Origin: an uncultured Roseburia sp.
Lineage (GTDB): Bacteria > Bacillota > Clostridia > Lachnospirales > Lachnospiraceae
Reading direction: 5' to 3'
Length of the DNA stretch: 17,248 nucleotides
NCBI GenBank assembly: GCA_947652855.1
Contig: CANTEO010000056.1
Coordinates: 1-17,248 of the forward strand
The notes below the pieces were generated by a model. The model had not been told where the DNA came from, did no database searches, and saw only the letters and a program-made list of their open reading frames with translations. Each line of letters opens with the position of its first letter. Within the stretch, counting starts at the first letter, position 1. This document shows positions 1-6,723 of the stretch, piece after piece. The position numbers were made by a program, and so were the translations under genes.

Positions 1-112
1 CCAGCGCCGCCGAACGGAGAGAGGGGGCATTGCCAGCGCCGCCGAACGGAGAGAGGGGGCATTGCCAGCGCCGCCGAACGGAGAGAGGGGGCATTGCCAG
101 CGCCGCCGGACG
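1..112. repeat. 32-bp GC-rich tandem repeat, three full units plus a partial fourth
   Basis: Three perfect 32-bp units occupy 1-32, 33-64 and 65-96, each starting CCAGCGCCGCCGAACGGAG and ending in GGGGGCATTG. A fourth unit starts at 97 and diverges after about 13 bases into a tail reading GGACGAAGCTGCGGGG. There are no spacers between units, so this is a tandem array and not a CRISPR. Because 32 is not a multiple of three, successive units are read in all three frames, and none of the three contains a stop inside the repeats. The array may continue to the left of the window. A related head-plus-tail sequence lies at 9117-9178. Confidence 0.95.
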
Positions 113-171
113 AAGCTGCGGGGCGCGTTGACACAGTACATAGGACTGAAACGAGAAGAGGAGGAAAGAGT

Positions 172-792
172 ATGAAGAAAACATGGAAAATCGGGCTTCT
201 TTTGACGCTTTTGATGCTGCTTGCCGCGGCAGGATGCGGAAAGAAGGAGGAAGAGGCGGCAAAGCAGAAGCTGATCCCGGTAGCGTTGAACGGCACGGAG
301 ATCCGCGTGGGGGAGACAAAGGTGCAGGCTCTGTTGGACGCGGGCTTTAAAGTCACCGTTTCGGACAGCACAGAGGATTTGTCGGAAATCACGCAGTATG
401 AAATTGAGCCGGAGCAGGATTTGGAGGCGAGCACGTATTATTCTGGCGGGACGGTGTGGATTTCTGATTCTGTGTTTGCCCATATTTCCGTCGCGACGGA
501 GGAGGCGGTGAAGATGAAGGACGCCGTCATCGCCCGTTTGGAGTTCAGCATGCCGAATGCAGAAGAGAAGGAATTGGAAAGCATTGTCTTGGACGGCGTT
601 CCTGTAGCTGAATTTACCAGGGAGAAAGCAGGGGAGATGTATCCTGATTTTACTGGGGATGAGAATATGTGGCTGCAATATGGGACAGATTATAAATATG
701 ACCTGCTCTTCTCGCAGGAAGGGAAAATGACCGGCTTCACGTTGGAAAAGGAGTATGACGTGGACTGGACAGGAAACAATGAAGAAAAATAA
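172..792 (+). CDS. Small lipoprotein of unknown function
   Basis: A 206-residue protein that I cannot assign to a family. The N-terminus has two lysines, a hydrophobic stretch (residues 7-20) and a lipobox AAAGC with the lipidated cysteine at residue 22. It is therefore expected to be anchored to the outer face of the membrane. A charged linker (KKEEE) follows the cysteine, and the mature part is acidic with an NGTEIRVGETKVQALLDAGF segment near residue 40 of a kind I recall from other Lachnospiraceae lipoproteins. The start was chosen at 172 because a good AGGAGG site lies at 158-164 and the signal peptide begins there. The frame stays open upstream to 94, but that part is repeat sequence. 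The next gene follows 21 bases later, so the two are probably co-transcribed and may act together outside the cell. Confidence 0.85.
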   Translation: MKKTWKIGLLLTLLMLLAAAGCGKKEEEAAKQKLIPVALNGTEIRVGETKVQALLDAGFKVTVSDSTEDLSEITQYEIEPEQDLEASTYYSGGTVWISDSVFAHISVATEEAVKMKDAVIARLEFSMPNAEEKELESIVLDGVPVAEFTREKAGEMYPDFTGDENMWLQYGTDYKYDLLFSQEGKMTGFTLEKEYDVDWTGNNEEK

Positions 793-813
793 AAGACAGG
801 CGGAGGATAGCGA

Positions 814-2472
814 ATGAAAGAAAAGAAGTATTGCCAAATGCGCATGACGCATAGGATCTCAGTATTCCTGTTGCTGCTGTTCGCATTTGCAGGAATTTTG
901 CCAGGGACGAAAGCGCAGGCACAAGAGCCAAAAAACAATCTCACGTATACATTTACATCCACGCATGACGAGGCCGTCTCCACGAAGGCCAACCCGGGAG
1001 AGACTACGGTTTTGGTTTTTGGCTATGTGGGATGCAGTAAGACACGGGGGACGCTGGACAGCGTCTCATCTTCGGAATGGGTTAAGCGTTCTGATATCCG
1101 GGTCGTTTTCGCAGATACCAAATTTCACACAAAAGAGGAAGTTCAAGTATATGAGAACGGCTATCAATGCCCGAACATGACGTTTTGTTACGATGAGTCG
1201 GAGGGAATCAATCTCGCGGTATACGGCTATTCCAATCTTTTTGGAATGGGCAGCCGTCTGACGCTGCCGGTCATTGTCTTGATTGATAAGAACAACAAAG
1301 TGCAGAATATACTGACGGGGGAGAATACGGCGGATGCGATTTTAAGTGAAATCAAAAAATTTGAAAATATTGATGAAGGCGGGAGCGGCACGCCTCCCTC
1401 AGATTCGGATTCCGGCATTCCAAACTTTGCATACGGCTTAAAGACGATTGAGAACACGGACATTTCCACGAAAGCAAATCCTGGGCAGGCTACAGTCCTG
1501 GTTTTTGGATATACGACCTGTGGCAAGACAAAAGGCACCTTAAGCGAGATAGACAAGAGCGCATGGGTTGGCCGTTCCGATATCCGGGTGGTTTATGTAG
1601 AGGTGTACGGCGCGTCTTTGGCGGACACGAAAGCATTTGCCCAAACTTTTTCAAGTGGGAAAATCATATTTTGCCATGATGAAGCCAGCTTGAATTTCAA
1701 TCTTTCCCTGTCTTATCTTGCGCTTGACCATCAGGTCGGAGGGGAGTTTCCCTATATCGTATTAATTGACGGGAAAAATAAGGTGCGCAGCATCACGCTC
1801 GGCCCAAAAACGGCAGAAGAGATTTATGCGGAAATTGAAGCGTTCACAAAGGATGACGGAAATGCAGGAGGCGGTCAGAAGCCAGGCGGGGATGGAGGCG
1901 CAGGAGACGTTTCTTTGAGCGTCGCTGATGTGTCCGGCCTAAAGGCGGAATCCGCCGCGAAAAGCGTAAAGCTTACTTGGGACAAGGTTTCCAATGCGTC
2001 GGGATATGCGGTTTACCAATATAACGCTTCAAAAAAAGCATGGACGGAGAAAGCGACGGTGGGCCAAAGCGCGGCCTCTTATACAGTGAAGGGCTTAAGT
2101 CCAGGCACGGCATACCGTTTCGCGGTCAGGGCGTTCGTTCAGCCGTCGGGACAGCAGCCGACTTACAGTAAGTCCTATGCTGCCTTAGACACGGGGACGG
2201 CGCCAAATGCGGTGAGCTTTAAGGTGAAGGCGGGAAAGAAAAAAGCTAAGCTGACATGGAGGAAGGTAAAGGGAGCCGCCGGCTATACGGTTTATTATAA
2301 GACAAAGGCGAAAGGCGCGTGGAAAAAGCTAAAGAGCGTAAAAGGGACAAGCTACACGAAAACCAAGCTGAAGTCGAAAACGACGTATTATTTTACCGTT
2401 AAGGCTTATAAGAAATATAAGAGCGGGACTGCCACCAGCAGTTTCCAGTCCAAAAAAGTGAAGGTCAAATAA
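814..2472 (+). CDS. Secreted protein with two thioredoxin-like and two FN3 domains
   Basis: A 552-residue exported protein. Residues 12-36 form a signal peptide ending near AQAQE. Two copies of a thioredoxin-like unit follow (about 43-173 and 206-347). Each has STKANPG, a VLVFGY strand, a degenerate CxKT in place of CxxC (C74 and C236), a second conserved cysteine exactly 51 residues on (C125, C287), and a proline-preceded VLID strand ([LF]P-x-IVLID). A glycine-rich linker (348-366) leads to two fibronectin type III domains (about 369-460 and 464-552), the second very rich in lysine. FN3 domains in clostridial surface proteins usually act as spacers or bind glycans or wall. I infer an extracellular thiol or binding role, but the lost second CxxC cysteine argues against a standard disulfide reductase. 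The ribosome site is GGAGG at 802-806. Residues 9 and 11 are alternative methionines. Confidence 0.85.
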   Translation: MKEKKYCQMRMTHRISVFLLLLFAFAGILPGTKAQAQEPKNNLTYTFTSTHDEAVSTKANPGETTVLVFGYVGCSKTRGTLDSVSSSEWVKRSDIRVVFADTKFHTKEEVQVYENGYQCPNMTFCYDESEGINLAVYGYSNLFGMGSRLTLPVIVLIDKNNKVQNILTGENTADAILSEIKKFENIDEGGSGTPPSDSDSGIPNFAYGLKTIENTDISTKANPGQATVLVFGYTTCGKTKGTLSEIDKSAWVGRSDIRVVYVEVYGASLADTKAFAQTFSSGKIIFCHDEASLNFNLSLSYLALDHQVGGEFPYIVLIDGKNKVRSITLGPKTAEEIYAEIEAFTKDDGNAGGGQKPGGDGGAGDVSLSVADVSGLKAESAAKSVKLTWDKVSNASGYAVYQYNASKKAWTEKATVGQSAASYTVKGLSPGTAYRFAVRAFVQPSGQQPTYSKSYAALDTGTAPNAVSFKVKAGKKKAKLTWRKVKGAAGYTVYYKTKAKGAWKKLKSVKGTSYTKTKLKSKTTYYFTVKAYKKYKSGTATSSFQSKKVKVK

Positions 2473-2485
2473 GTGGATTTCAAAA

Positions 2486-2519
2486 CGCCGCCTCAGATCA
2501 TTTGGGGCGGCGATTTGTA
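2486..2519 (+). terminator. Probable rho-independent terminator
   Basis: CGCCGCCTC (2486-2494) pairs with GGGGCGGCG (2504-2512), giving nine base pairs including one G-U around a nine-base loop. It lies 13 bases after the stop of the FN3 protein and is followed by a weak T-rich stretch (ATTTGTATGTT). It separates the two-gene accessory unit from the ylxM-ffh operon. Confidence 0.75.
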
Positions 2520-2557
2520 TGTTGGGAAGGAAACGTCTGTTTGTAAAGAAAAAACAC

Positions 2558-2586
2558 TTGACACCTTTTTCGCTTTGTGCTATCCT
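2558..2586 (+). promoter_or_regulatory. Sigma-A promoter of the ylxM-ffh operon
   Basis: TTGACA at 2558-2563 is a perfect -35 hexamer. After exactly 17 bases comes TATCCT at 2581-2586, matching TATAAT at four of six positions. The predicted transcript start is near 2593, only about ten bases before the ylxM ATG. The promoter shows that ylxM-ffh is transcribed independently of the accessory genes upstream. Confidence 0.8.
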
Positions 2587-2602
2587 ACGTTAGGTGGTGA
2601 GC

Positions 2603-2944
2603 ATGGAGTCGAAATTAGAACGCGCGTATCTCTATGATTTTTACGGGGAATTGTTGAATTCCCGCCAAAGGAAGGCATTTGAGGAGTATTATTTCAACGA
2701 CCTTTCCCTTTCAGAGATTGCGGAGGAGGAAGGCATCAGCCGTCAGGGCGTGCACGATTTGGTGCGGCGTTCCGTGAAGGCTTTGGAGGGATACGAAAGC
2801 AAGCTGCACCTGGTGGAGAAATTTCTCTATATCAAGGAACGGGTGGGGAGGATTCAGGGCCTGGCCCATTCCGACGAGGGGCGCATCGAGGCGATCAAGG
2901 CGGAAATTGACAGGATTTCCAATGAAATATTAGAGGAGCTATAA
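2603..2944 (+). CDS. ylxM: YlxM, helix-turn-helix SRP-associated protein (UPF0122)
   Basis: A 113-residue helix-turn-helix protein of the YlxM family, which is encoded next to ffh in Firmicutes. In streptococci the family member has been linked to SRP assembly or GTPase modulation. The sequence shows the family pattern: LLNSRQRKAFEEYY, then a sigma-70 region-4-like helix-turn-helix around LSLSEIAEEEGISRQGVHDL (residues 32-51), then a coiled C-terminus. I chose the ATG at 2603 over the GTG codons at 2594 and 2597 because AGGTGG at 2592-2597 then serves as the ribosome site. The ffh start lies one base past the stop, so the two are probably translationally coupled. The ftsY gene often found upstream is not in this window. 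Confidence 0.93.
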   Translation: MESKLERAYLYDFYGELLNSRQRKAFEEYYFNDLSLSEIAEEEGISRQGVHDLVRRSVKALEGYESKLHLVEKFLYIKERVGRIQGLAHSDEGRIEAIKAEIDRISNEILEEL

Positions 2945-2945
2945 C

Positions 2946-4292
2946 ATGGCATTCGACAGTCTATCCGAAAAACTGCAGAATATCTTTAAAAACTTAAGAA
3001 GCAAAGGAAGATTAACCGAAGATGACGTAAAATCCGCATTGAAGGAAGTCAAGCTGGCATTGCTTGAGGCGGACGTCAATTTCCGCGTGGTGAAGCAGTT
3101 TGTAAAATCCGTGCAGGAGCGGGCCATCGGGCAGGATGTGATGAACGGGCTGAATCCCGGCCAAATGGTCATTAAAATCGTGAATGAGGAAATGGTTTCC
3201 CTGATGGGCTCGGAGACGACGGAGATTCAGCTTCGGCCGAACAATGAGGTCACCGTCATCCTGATGGCGGGGCTGCAGGGCGCCGGGAAGACGACGACGG
3301 TTGCGAAAATCGCCGGGAAATTAAAGCAAAAAGGAAAGAAGCCCCTGCTTTGCGCCTGTGACGTGTACCGTCCGGCCGCCATTGAGCAGCTTAAGATCAA
3401 CGGTGAGAAGCAGGGCGTGGAAGTGTTTTCCATGGGAGATAAGAAGAATCCTGTGGATATTGCGAAGGCGTCTGTCCTGCACGCGAAGAAGAACGGCTTA
3501 AATGCCGTATTGATCGACACGGCGGGGCGGCTCCATATCGACGAAGGGATGATGGAGGAATTGGCCTCCATCAAAAGCAGCATTGACATTGACCAGACGA
3601 TTCTGGTGGTGGACGCCATGACCGGGCAGGACGCGGTGAATGTCGCAAGTATGTTTGATGGGAAAATCGGCGTGGACGGCGTCATATTGACAAAGCTGGA
3701 CGGAGACACCAGGGGAGGTGCCGCGCTCTCCATCCGCGCGGTGACCGGAAAGCCCATCCTGTATGTCGGCATGGGAGAGAAGCTTTCTGATTTGGAGCAG
3801 TTTTATCCGGACCGGATGGCGAGCCGCATCCTTGGCATGGGGGATGTGCTGACGATGATTGAGAAGGCGCAGGAGGTCATCGACGAGGAAGAGGCGAAAA
3901 AGCTTGAGCAGAAGATGAAGAAGGCGGAATTCGACTTCGAGGATTACTTAAGCTCCGTGAGCCAGATGAAGAAGATGGGCGGCCTTACCAGCATCCTTAG
4001 CATGCTGCCTGGCATGGGCGGCATGAAGATGCCGGACATTGACGAGTCGGAGGCGGAAAAAGGGATGAAGCGCACAGAATCCATCATTTATTCCATGACT
4101 CCCGCGGAGCGCAGGAACCCGTCCCTGTTGAACCCAAGCCGTAAGCGCAGGATCGCGGACGGCGCGGGCGTGGACATTTCAGAGGTGAACCGTCTGGTGA
4201 AGCAGTTTGAGCAGGCCAGGAAGATGATGAAGCAATTTCCGGGCATGACGGGCGCAAAACGCAAGCATGGGAAGTTCCGCCTTCCATTTTAA
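2946..4292 (+). CDS. ffh: Signal recognition particle GTPase Ffh (SRP54)
   Basis: A 448-residue protein of normal length for the family. It binds signal sequences of nascent membrane and secreted proteins together with 4.5S/6S RNA and hands the ribosome to FtsY at the membrane. The N domain (1-95) is followed by the G domain: P-loop GLQGAGKT at 109-116, DVYRPAA at 139-145, DTAGR at 191-195 and TKLDGD at 249-254. The methionine-rich M domain (about 300-435) binds SRP RNA through RRIADGAGVDISEVNRLVKQ. The usual GSG of that RNA-binding loop reads GAG here, which I believe is common in this bacterial group. The C-terminus GKFRLPF is typical. GAGG at 2934-2937 precedes the ATG. Confidence 0.98.
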   Translation: MAFDSLSEKLQNIFKNLRSKGRLTEDDVKSALKEVKLALLEADVNFRVVKQFVKSVQERAIGQDVMNGLNPGQMVIKIVNEEMVSLMGSETTEIQLRPNNEVTVILMAGLQGAGKTTTVAKIAGKLKQKGKKPLLCACDVYRPAAIEQLKINGEKQGVEVFSMGDKKNPVDIAKASVLHAKKNGLNAVLIDTAGRLHIDEGMMEELASIKSSIDIDQTILVVDAMTGQDAVNVASMFDGKIGVDGVILTKLDGDTRGGAALSIRAVTGKPILYVGMGEKLSDLEQFYPDRMASRILGMGDVLTMIEKAQEVIDEEEAKKLEQKMKKAEFDFEDYLSSVSQMKKMGGLTSILSMLPGMGGMKMPDIDESEAEKGMKRTESIIYSMTPAERRNPSLLNPSRKRRIADGAGVDISEVNRLVKQFEQARKMMKQFPGMTGAKRKHGKFRLPF

Positions 4293-4301
4293 AGGAATCG
4301 C

Positions 4302-4324
4302 AATTAAAGCAAATAGCTTTGATT
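4302..4324 (+). other. AT-rich stem-loop between ffh and rpsP
   Basis: AATTAAAGC (4302-4310) can pair with GCTTTGATT (4316-4324), nine pairs including one G-U, around the loop AAATA. There is no T run after it and the next gene belongs to the same operon, so it is more likely an RNA processing or stability element than a terminator. It is weak in energy and could be chance. Confidence 0.35.
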
Positions 4325-4355
4325 ATAAAGAGAAAAAATCAGGAGGTGAATGCAA

Positions 4356-4601
4356 ATGGCAGTTAAGATCAGGTTAAAGAGGATGGGAAAAAAGAAAGCT
4401 CCTTTCTATAGAATCGTTGTGGCTGATTCCAGATCCCCAAGGGATGGAAGGTTCATTGAGGAAATCGGCACCTATGATCCGACGAAGGATCCCACGGAAT
4501 ACCGCGTGAATGAAGAGCTGGCAAAGAAATGGCTTTCAAACGGCGCGCAGCCGACAGATACCGTAGCCAGGATTTTCAAAGCGTCCGGGATTGAAAAATA
4601 A
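4356..4601 (+). CDS. rpsP: 30S ribosomal protein S16
   Basis: An 81-residue protein with the S16 signature from its first residues (MAVKIRLKRMGKKKAPFYRI, then VVADSRSPRDGRFIEEIG). S16 is an early-assembly protein of the small ribosomal subunit. The ATG at 4356 is preferred over the in-frame ATG at 4350 because AGGAGGTG at 4341-4348 gives a seven-base spacing and the protein then starts at the conserved MAVKIRL. It sits between ffh and khpA, as in many Firmicutes. Confidence 0.98.
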   Translation: MAVKIRLKRMGKKKAPFYRIVVADSRSPRDGRFIEEIGTYDPTKDPTEYRVNEELAKKWLSNGAQPTDTVARIFKASGIEK

Positions 4602-4635
4602 GTCTTTGTAACATAGGGCAAGTGAGGTGTTGTCG

Positions 4636-4866
4636 ATGAAAGAGTTAGTGGAGATTATTGCAAAATCGCTGGTGGATTTTCCAGAGGAAGTTGTTGTTAC
4701 GGAGACAGAGAACAGTAAGGGCATCCTGCTTGAGCTGCGCGTGGCGCAGTCCGATATGGGAAAAGTAATTGGCAAACAGGGGCGCATCGCCAAGGCGATC
4801 CGCTCCGTTGTGAAAGCGGCAGCCTCAAAGGAAGAAAAGAAAGTCACTGTGGACATCGTGCAGTAA
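4636..4866 (+). CDS. khpA: KhpA, KH-domain RNA-binding protein
   Basis: A 76-residue single type II KH domain protein (YlqC/KhpA). Homologs pair with KhpB/EloR to bind RNA and affect cell division and elongation. The GxxG RNA-binding loop appears as GKVIGKQGRIAKAIR (residues 42-56), followed by VKAAASKEEKKVTVDI. The start at 4636 uses GTGAGGTG at 4622-4629; GTG and TTG codons upstream at 4627 and 4630 are in frame but overlap this site. It is the last gene of the ylxM operon here, whereas rimM, trmD and rplS normally follow it. Confidence 0.93.
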   Translation: MKELVEIIAKSLVDFPEEVVVTETENSKGILLELRVAQSDMGKVIGKQGRIAKAIRSVVKAAASKEEKKVTVDIVQ

Positions 4867-4900
4867 AATGACAGGATGGAAGACGGTGGGCATTTGGCAT

Positions 4901-4982
4901 ATAAGCTGCATGAAAGCAATTTCATGCAGCTTATGCTGGAATATTGAAGAAACGTAACAGGGAAGGCATCTAAGCTGTTACG
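4901..4982 (+). promoter_or_regulatory. gpmI leader with two hairpins and an alternative pairing
   Basis: Hairpin 1 is a perfect 15-bp inverted repeat, 4901-4915 with 4920-4934, closed by a GCAA (GNRA-type) tetraloop; there is no T run after it. Hairpin 2 pairs CGTAACAG (4953-4960) with CTGTTACG (4975-4982). TAAGCTG occurs both in the 5' arm of hairpin 1 (4902-4908) and at 4971-4977, so the 3' arm of hairpin 1 (CAGCTTA, 4927-4933) could pair with either. The second hairpin ends 12 bases before the gpmI ribosome site (GGGAGG, 4995-5000). Whether this is a terminator, a stability element or a regulatory leader cannot be told from sequence alone. I see no convincing sigma-A promoter in the gap. 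Confidence 0.55.
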
Positions 4983-5006
4983 GCAGAATGGACAGGGAGG
5001 ATTCGA

Positions 5007-6548
5007 ATGAGTAAAAAACCAACCGTGTTGATGATATTAGATGGTTTTGGCCTGAACGACAAAACCGAAGGCAATGCAAAAGCGCAGGCAAATACTCCTA
5101 CCATTGACAAGTTAATGAAGACGTATCCTTTTGTGGAAGGATATGCGAGCGGGCTTGCCGTTGGCCTGCCAGACGGTCAGATGGGCAATTCTGAGGTTGG
5201 CCATTTGAACATGGGGGCCGGAAGGATTGTATATCAGGAACTGACTAGAATTACGAAAGAAATTGAGGATGGGGCATTTTTCAAAAATCCTGTCCTTTTA
5301 AAGGCGATTGAAAATGTAAAGAAAAACAACTCTGACCTGCATTTGTATGGACTGCTTTCAGACGGCGGGGTTCACAGCCATATCACGCATCTGTACGGCC
5401 TGCTGGAGTTGGCGAAACGAGAAGGCGTTGACCGTGTGTACGTGCATTGCTTCCTGGATGGGAGGGACACGTCCCCGACTTCCGGAAAAGGCTTCATTGA
5501 GGACTTAGAGGCCAAGATGAAGGAAATCGGAGTGGGGAAGGTCGCTTCGATTTGCGGGCGCTATTATGTCATGGACAGGGACAACCGGTGGGATCGCGTG
5601 GAGTCGGCTTACCGTGCGCTTGCCTATGGCGAGGGCGAAAAAGCCGAGAGCGCGGTGAAGGCGGTTAGCGATTCCTATGCACAGGAGAAGACGGACGAAT
5701 TTGTCCTGCCTACCGTCATTGAGGAAAACGGCGCTCCTGTCGCCACGGTCAAGGATAAGGACAGCATTATCTTTTTTAATTTCCGTCCGGACCGCGCAAG
5801 GGAGATCACAAGGACGTTCTGCGCGGAGGAATTTGACGGGTTTGACCGCGGGGCGAGGCGGGACGTGACGTATGTTTGCTTCACGGAATATGACGTGACG
5901 ATCCCGAACAAAGAGATTGCGTTTCAGAAGGTGGAGCTTGAGAATACCTTTGGGCAGTATCTGGCGGCTCACGGCAAGACACAGGCCAGGATTGCGGAGA
6001 CAGAGAAATACGCGCACGTGACGTTTTTCTTTAACGGCGGCGTAGAGGAGCCGAATCCCGGGGAGGAGAGGATCCTTGTCAATTCCCCGAAGGTCGCGAC
6101 GTATGACTTACAGCCGCAGATGAGCGCGCCGGAGGTTTGCGACAAATTGGTTGAGGCGATCGGCTCTGGAAAATACGACGTCATTATCATTAATTTCGCA
6201 AACCCGGACATGGTAGGGCATACAGGGGTCATGGACGCGGCTGTCAAAGCGGTTGAGACAGTGGATCGCTGCGTGGAGCGCGCAGTGGACGCGCTGCTTA
6301 AGGCGGACGGGCAGATGTTTATCTGCGCCGATCACGGGAACGTGGAGCAGCTCATTGACTATGAGACAGGCGGCAGCTTTACGGCGCATACCGTCAATCC
6401 TGTGCCGTTTATCCTTGTGAACTACGACCCGGCATATACGTTGAAGGAAGGCGGATGCCTGGCGGACATTGTTCCGACCCTGATTGAGATGATGGGCATG
6501 GAGCAGCCAAAAGAAATGACGGGGAAATCCCTTTTAATCAAAAAATAA
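5007..6548 (+). CDS. gpmI: 2,3-bisphosphoglycerate-independent phosphoglycerate mutase
   Basis: A 513-residue glycolytic enzyme that interconverts 3- and 2-phosphoglycerate using two metal ions (manganese in Gram-positive bacteria) and a phosphoserine intermediate. The alkaline-phosphatase-like fold residues are all visible: D12, catalytic S62 in MGNSEVGHLN, H123, D151/D154 in DGRDTSPTSG, R185, R191, RPDRAR, K334, D401/H405 in NPDMVGHTG, D442/H443 in ADHGN and H461 in AHTVNP. Length and spacing match the Bacillus enzyme. Manganese dependence makes this family pH-sensitive during sporulation. In many Firmicutes it sits in the gap-pgk-tpi cluster; here it stands alone between the S16 operon and asp23, with a good GGGAGG ribosome site. 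Confidence 0.98.
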   Translation: MSKKPTVLMILDGFGLNDKTEGNAKAQANTPTIDKLMKTYPFVEGYASGLAVGLPDGQMGNSEVGHLNMGAGRIVYQELTRITKEIEDGAFFKNPVLLKAIENVKKNNSDLHLYGLLSDGGVHSHITHLYGLLELAKREGVDRVYVHCFLDGRDTSPTSGKGFIEDLEAKMKEIGVGKVASICGRYYVMDRDNRWDRVESAYRALAYGEGEKAESAVKAVSDSYAQEKTDEFVLPTVIEENGAPVATVKDKDSIIFFNFRPDRAREITRTFCAEEFDGFDRGARRDVTYVCFTEYDVTIPNKEIAFQKVELENTFGQYLAAHGKTQARIAETEKYAHVTFFFNGGVEEPNPGEERILVNSPKVATYDLQPQMSAPEVCDKLVEAIGSGKYDVIIINFANPDMVGHTGVMDAAVKAVETVDRCVERAVDALLKADGQMFICADHGNVEQLIDYETGGSFTAHTVNPVPFILVNYDPAYTLKEGGCLADIVPTLIEMMGMEQPKEMTGKSLLIKK

Positions 6549-6561
6549 TGCAAAAGAGCTT

Positions 6562-6605
6562 GGCAGGGCGTGCGGTAAGGAGCATTCCCTGCCTTCTTGG
6601 CTTTC
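6562..6605 (+). terminator. Probable terminator of gpmI
   Basis: GGCAGGG (6562-6568) pairs with CCCTGCC (6587-6593). After one mismatch, GTGC (6570-6573) pairs further with GCAT (6582-6585), including a wobble, around an eight-base loop. It lies 13 bases after the gpmI stop. The 3' flank TTCTTGGCTTT is only loosely T-rich, so termination efficiency is uncertain. Confidence 0.65.
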
Positions 6606-6662
6606 CGGGAGCGTCATGAAAGATTGCGGGAAAAATGGATATACTAATTTTGCATTTTCTGG

Positions 6663-6691
6663 TTTCCAAAACAAGCGCAGTCTGATATAAT
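6663..6691 (+). promoter_or_regulatory. Extended -10 sigma-A promoter of the asp23-nusB-recN operon
   Basis: A perfect TATAAT at 6686-6691 is preceded by TGA (6683-6685), an extended -10 element, and TTTCCA at 6663-6668 lies 17 bases upstream as a partial -35. A second TATAAT (6700-6705) has no -35 partner. The expected transcript start near 6698 gives a 26-base leader with AGGAGG at 6711-6716. I found no other promoter of this quality before recN, so it probably drives the whole ten-gene operon. Confidence 0.75.
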
Positions 6692-6723
6692 AAAACCATT
6701 ATAATCACTTAGGAGGCATTCAA

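Noticed and set aside
1..112. Possible CRISPR array because of regular 32-bp repeats
   Set aside because: The units are directly adjacent with no unique spacers, and no cas genes are present.
128..133. TTGACA as a -35 for the lipoprotein gene
   Set aside because: No TATAAT-like hexamer lies 16-18 bases downstream (the sequence there is ACGAGA).
94..171. Upstream extension of the lipoprotein reading frame to an ATG at 94
   Set aside because: The added 26 residues are encoded by the repeat tail and the ribosome site itself; the signal peptide and a good AGGAGG site place the start at 172.
6640..6645. TATACT as an additional -10 upstream of asp23
   Set aside because: No -35 at the right distance; the extended -10 at 6683-6691 is much better.
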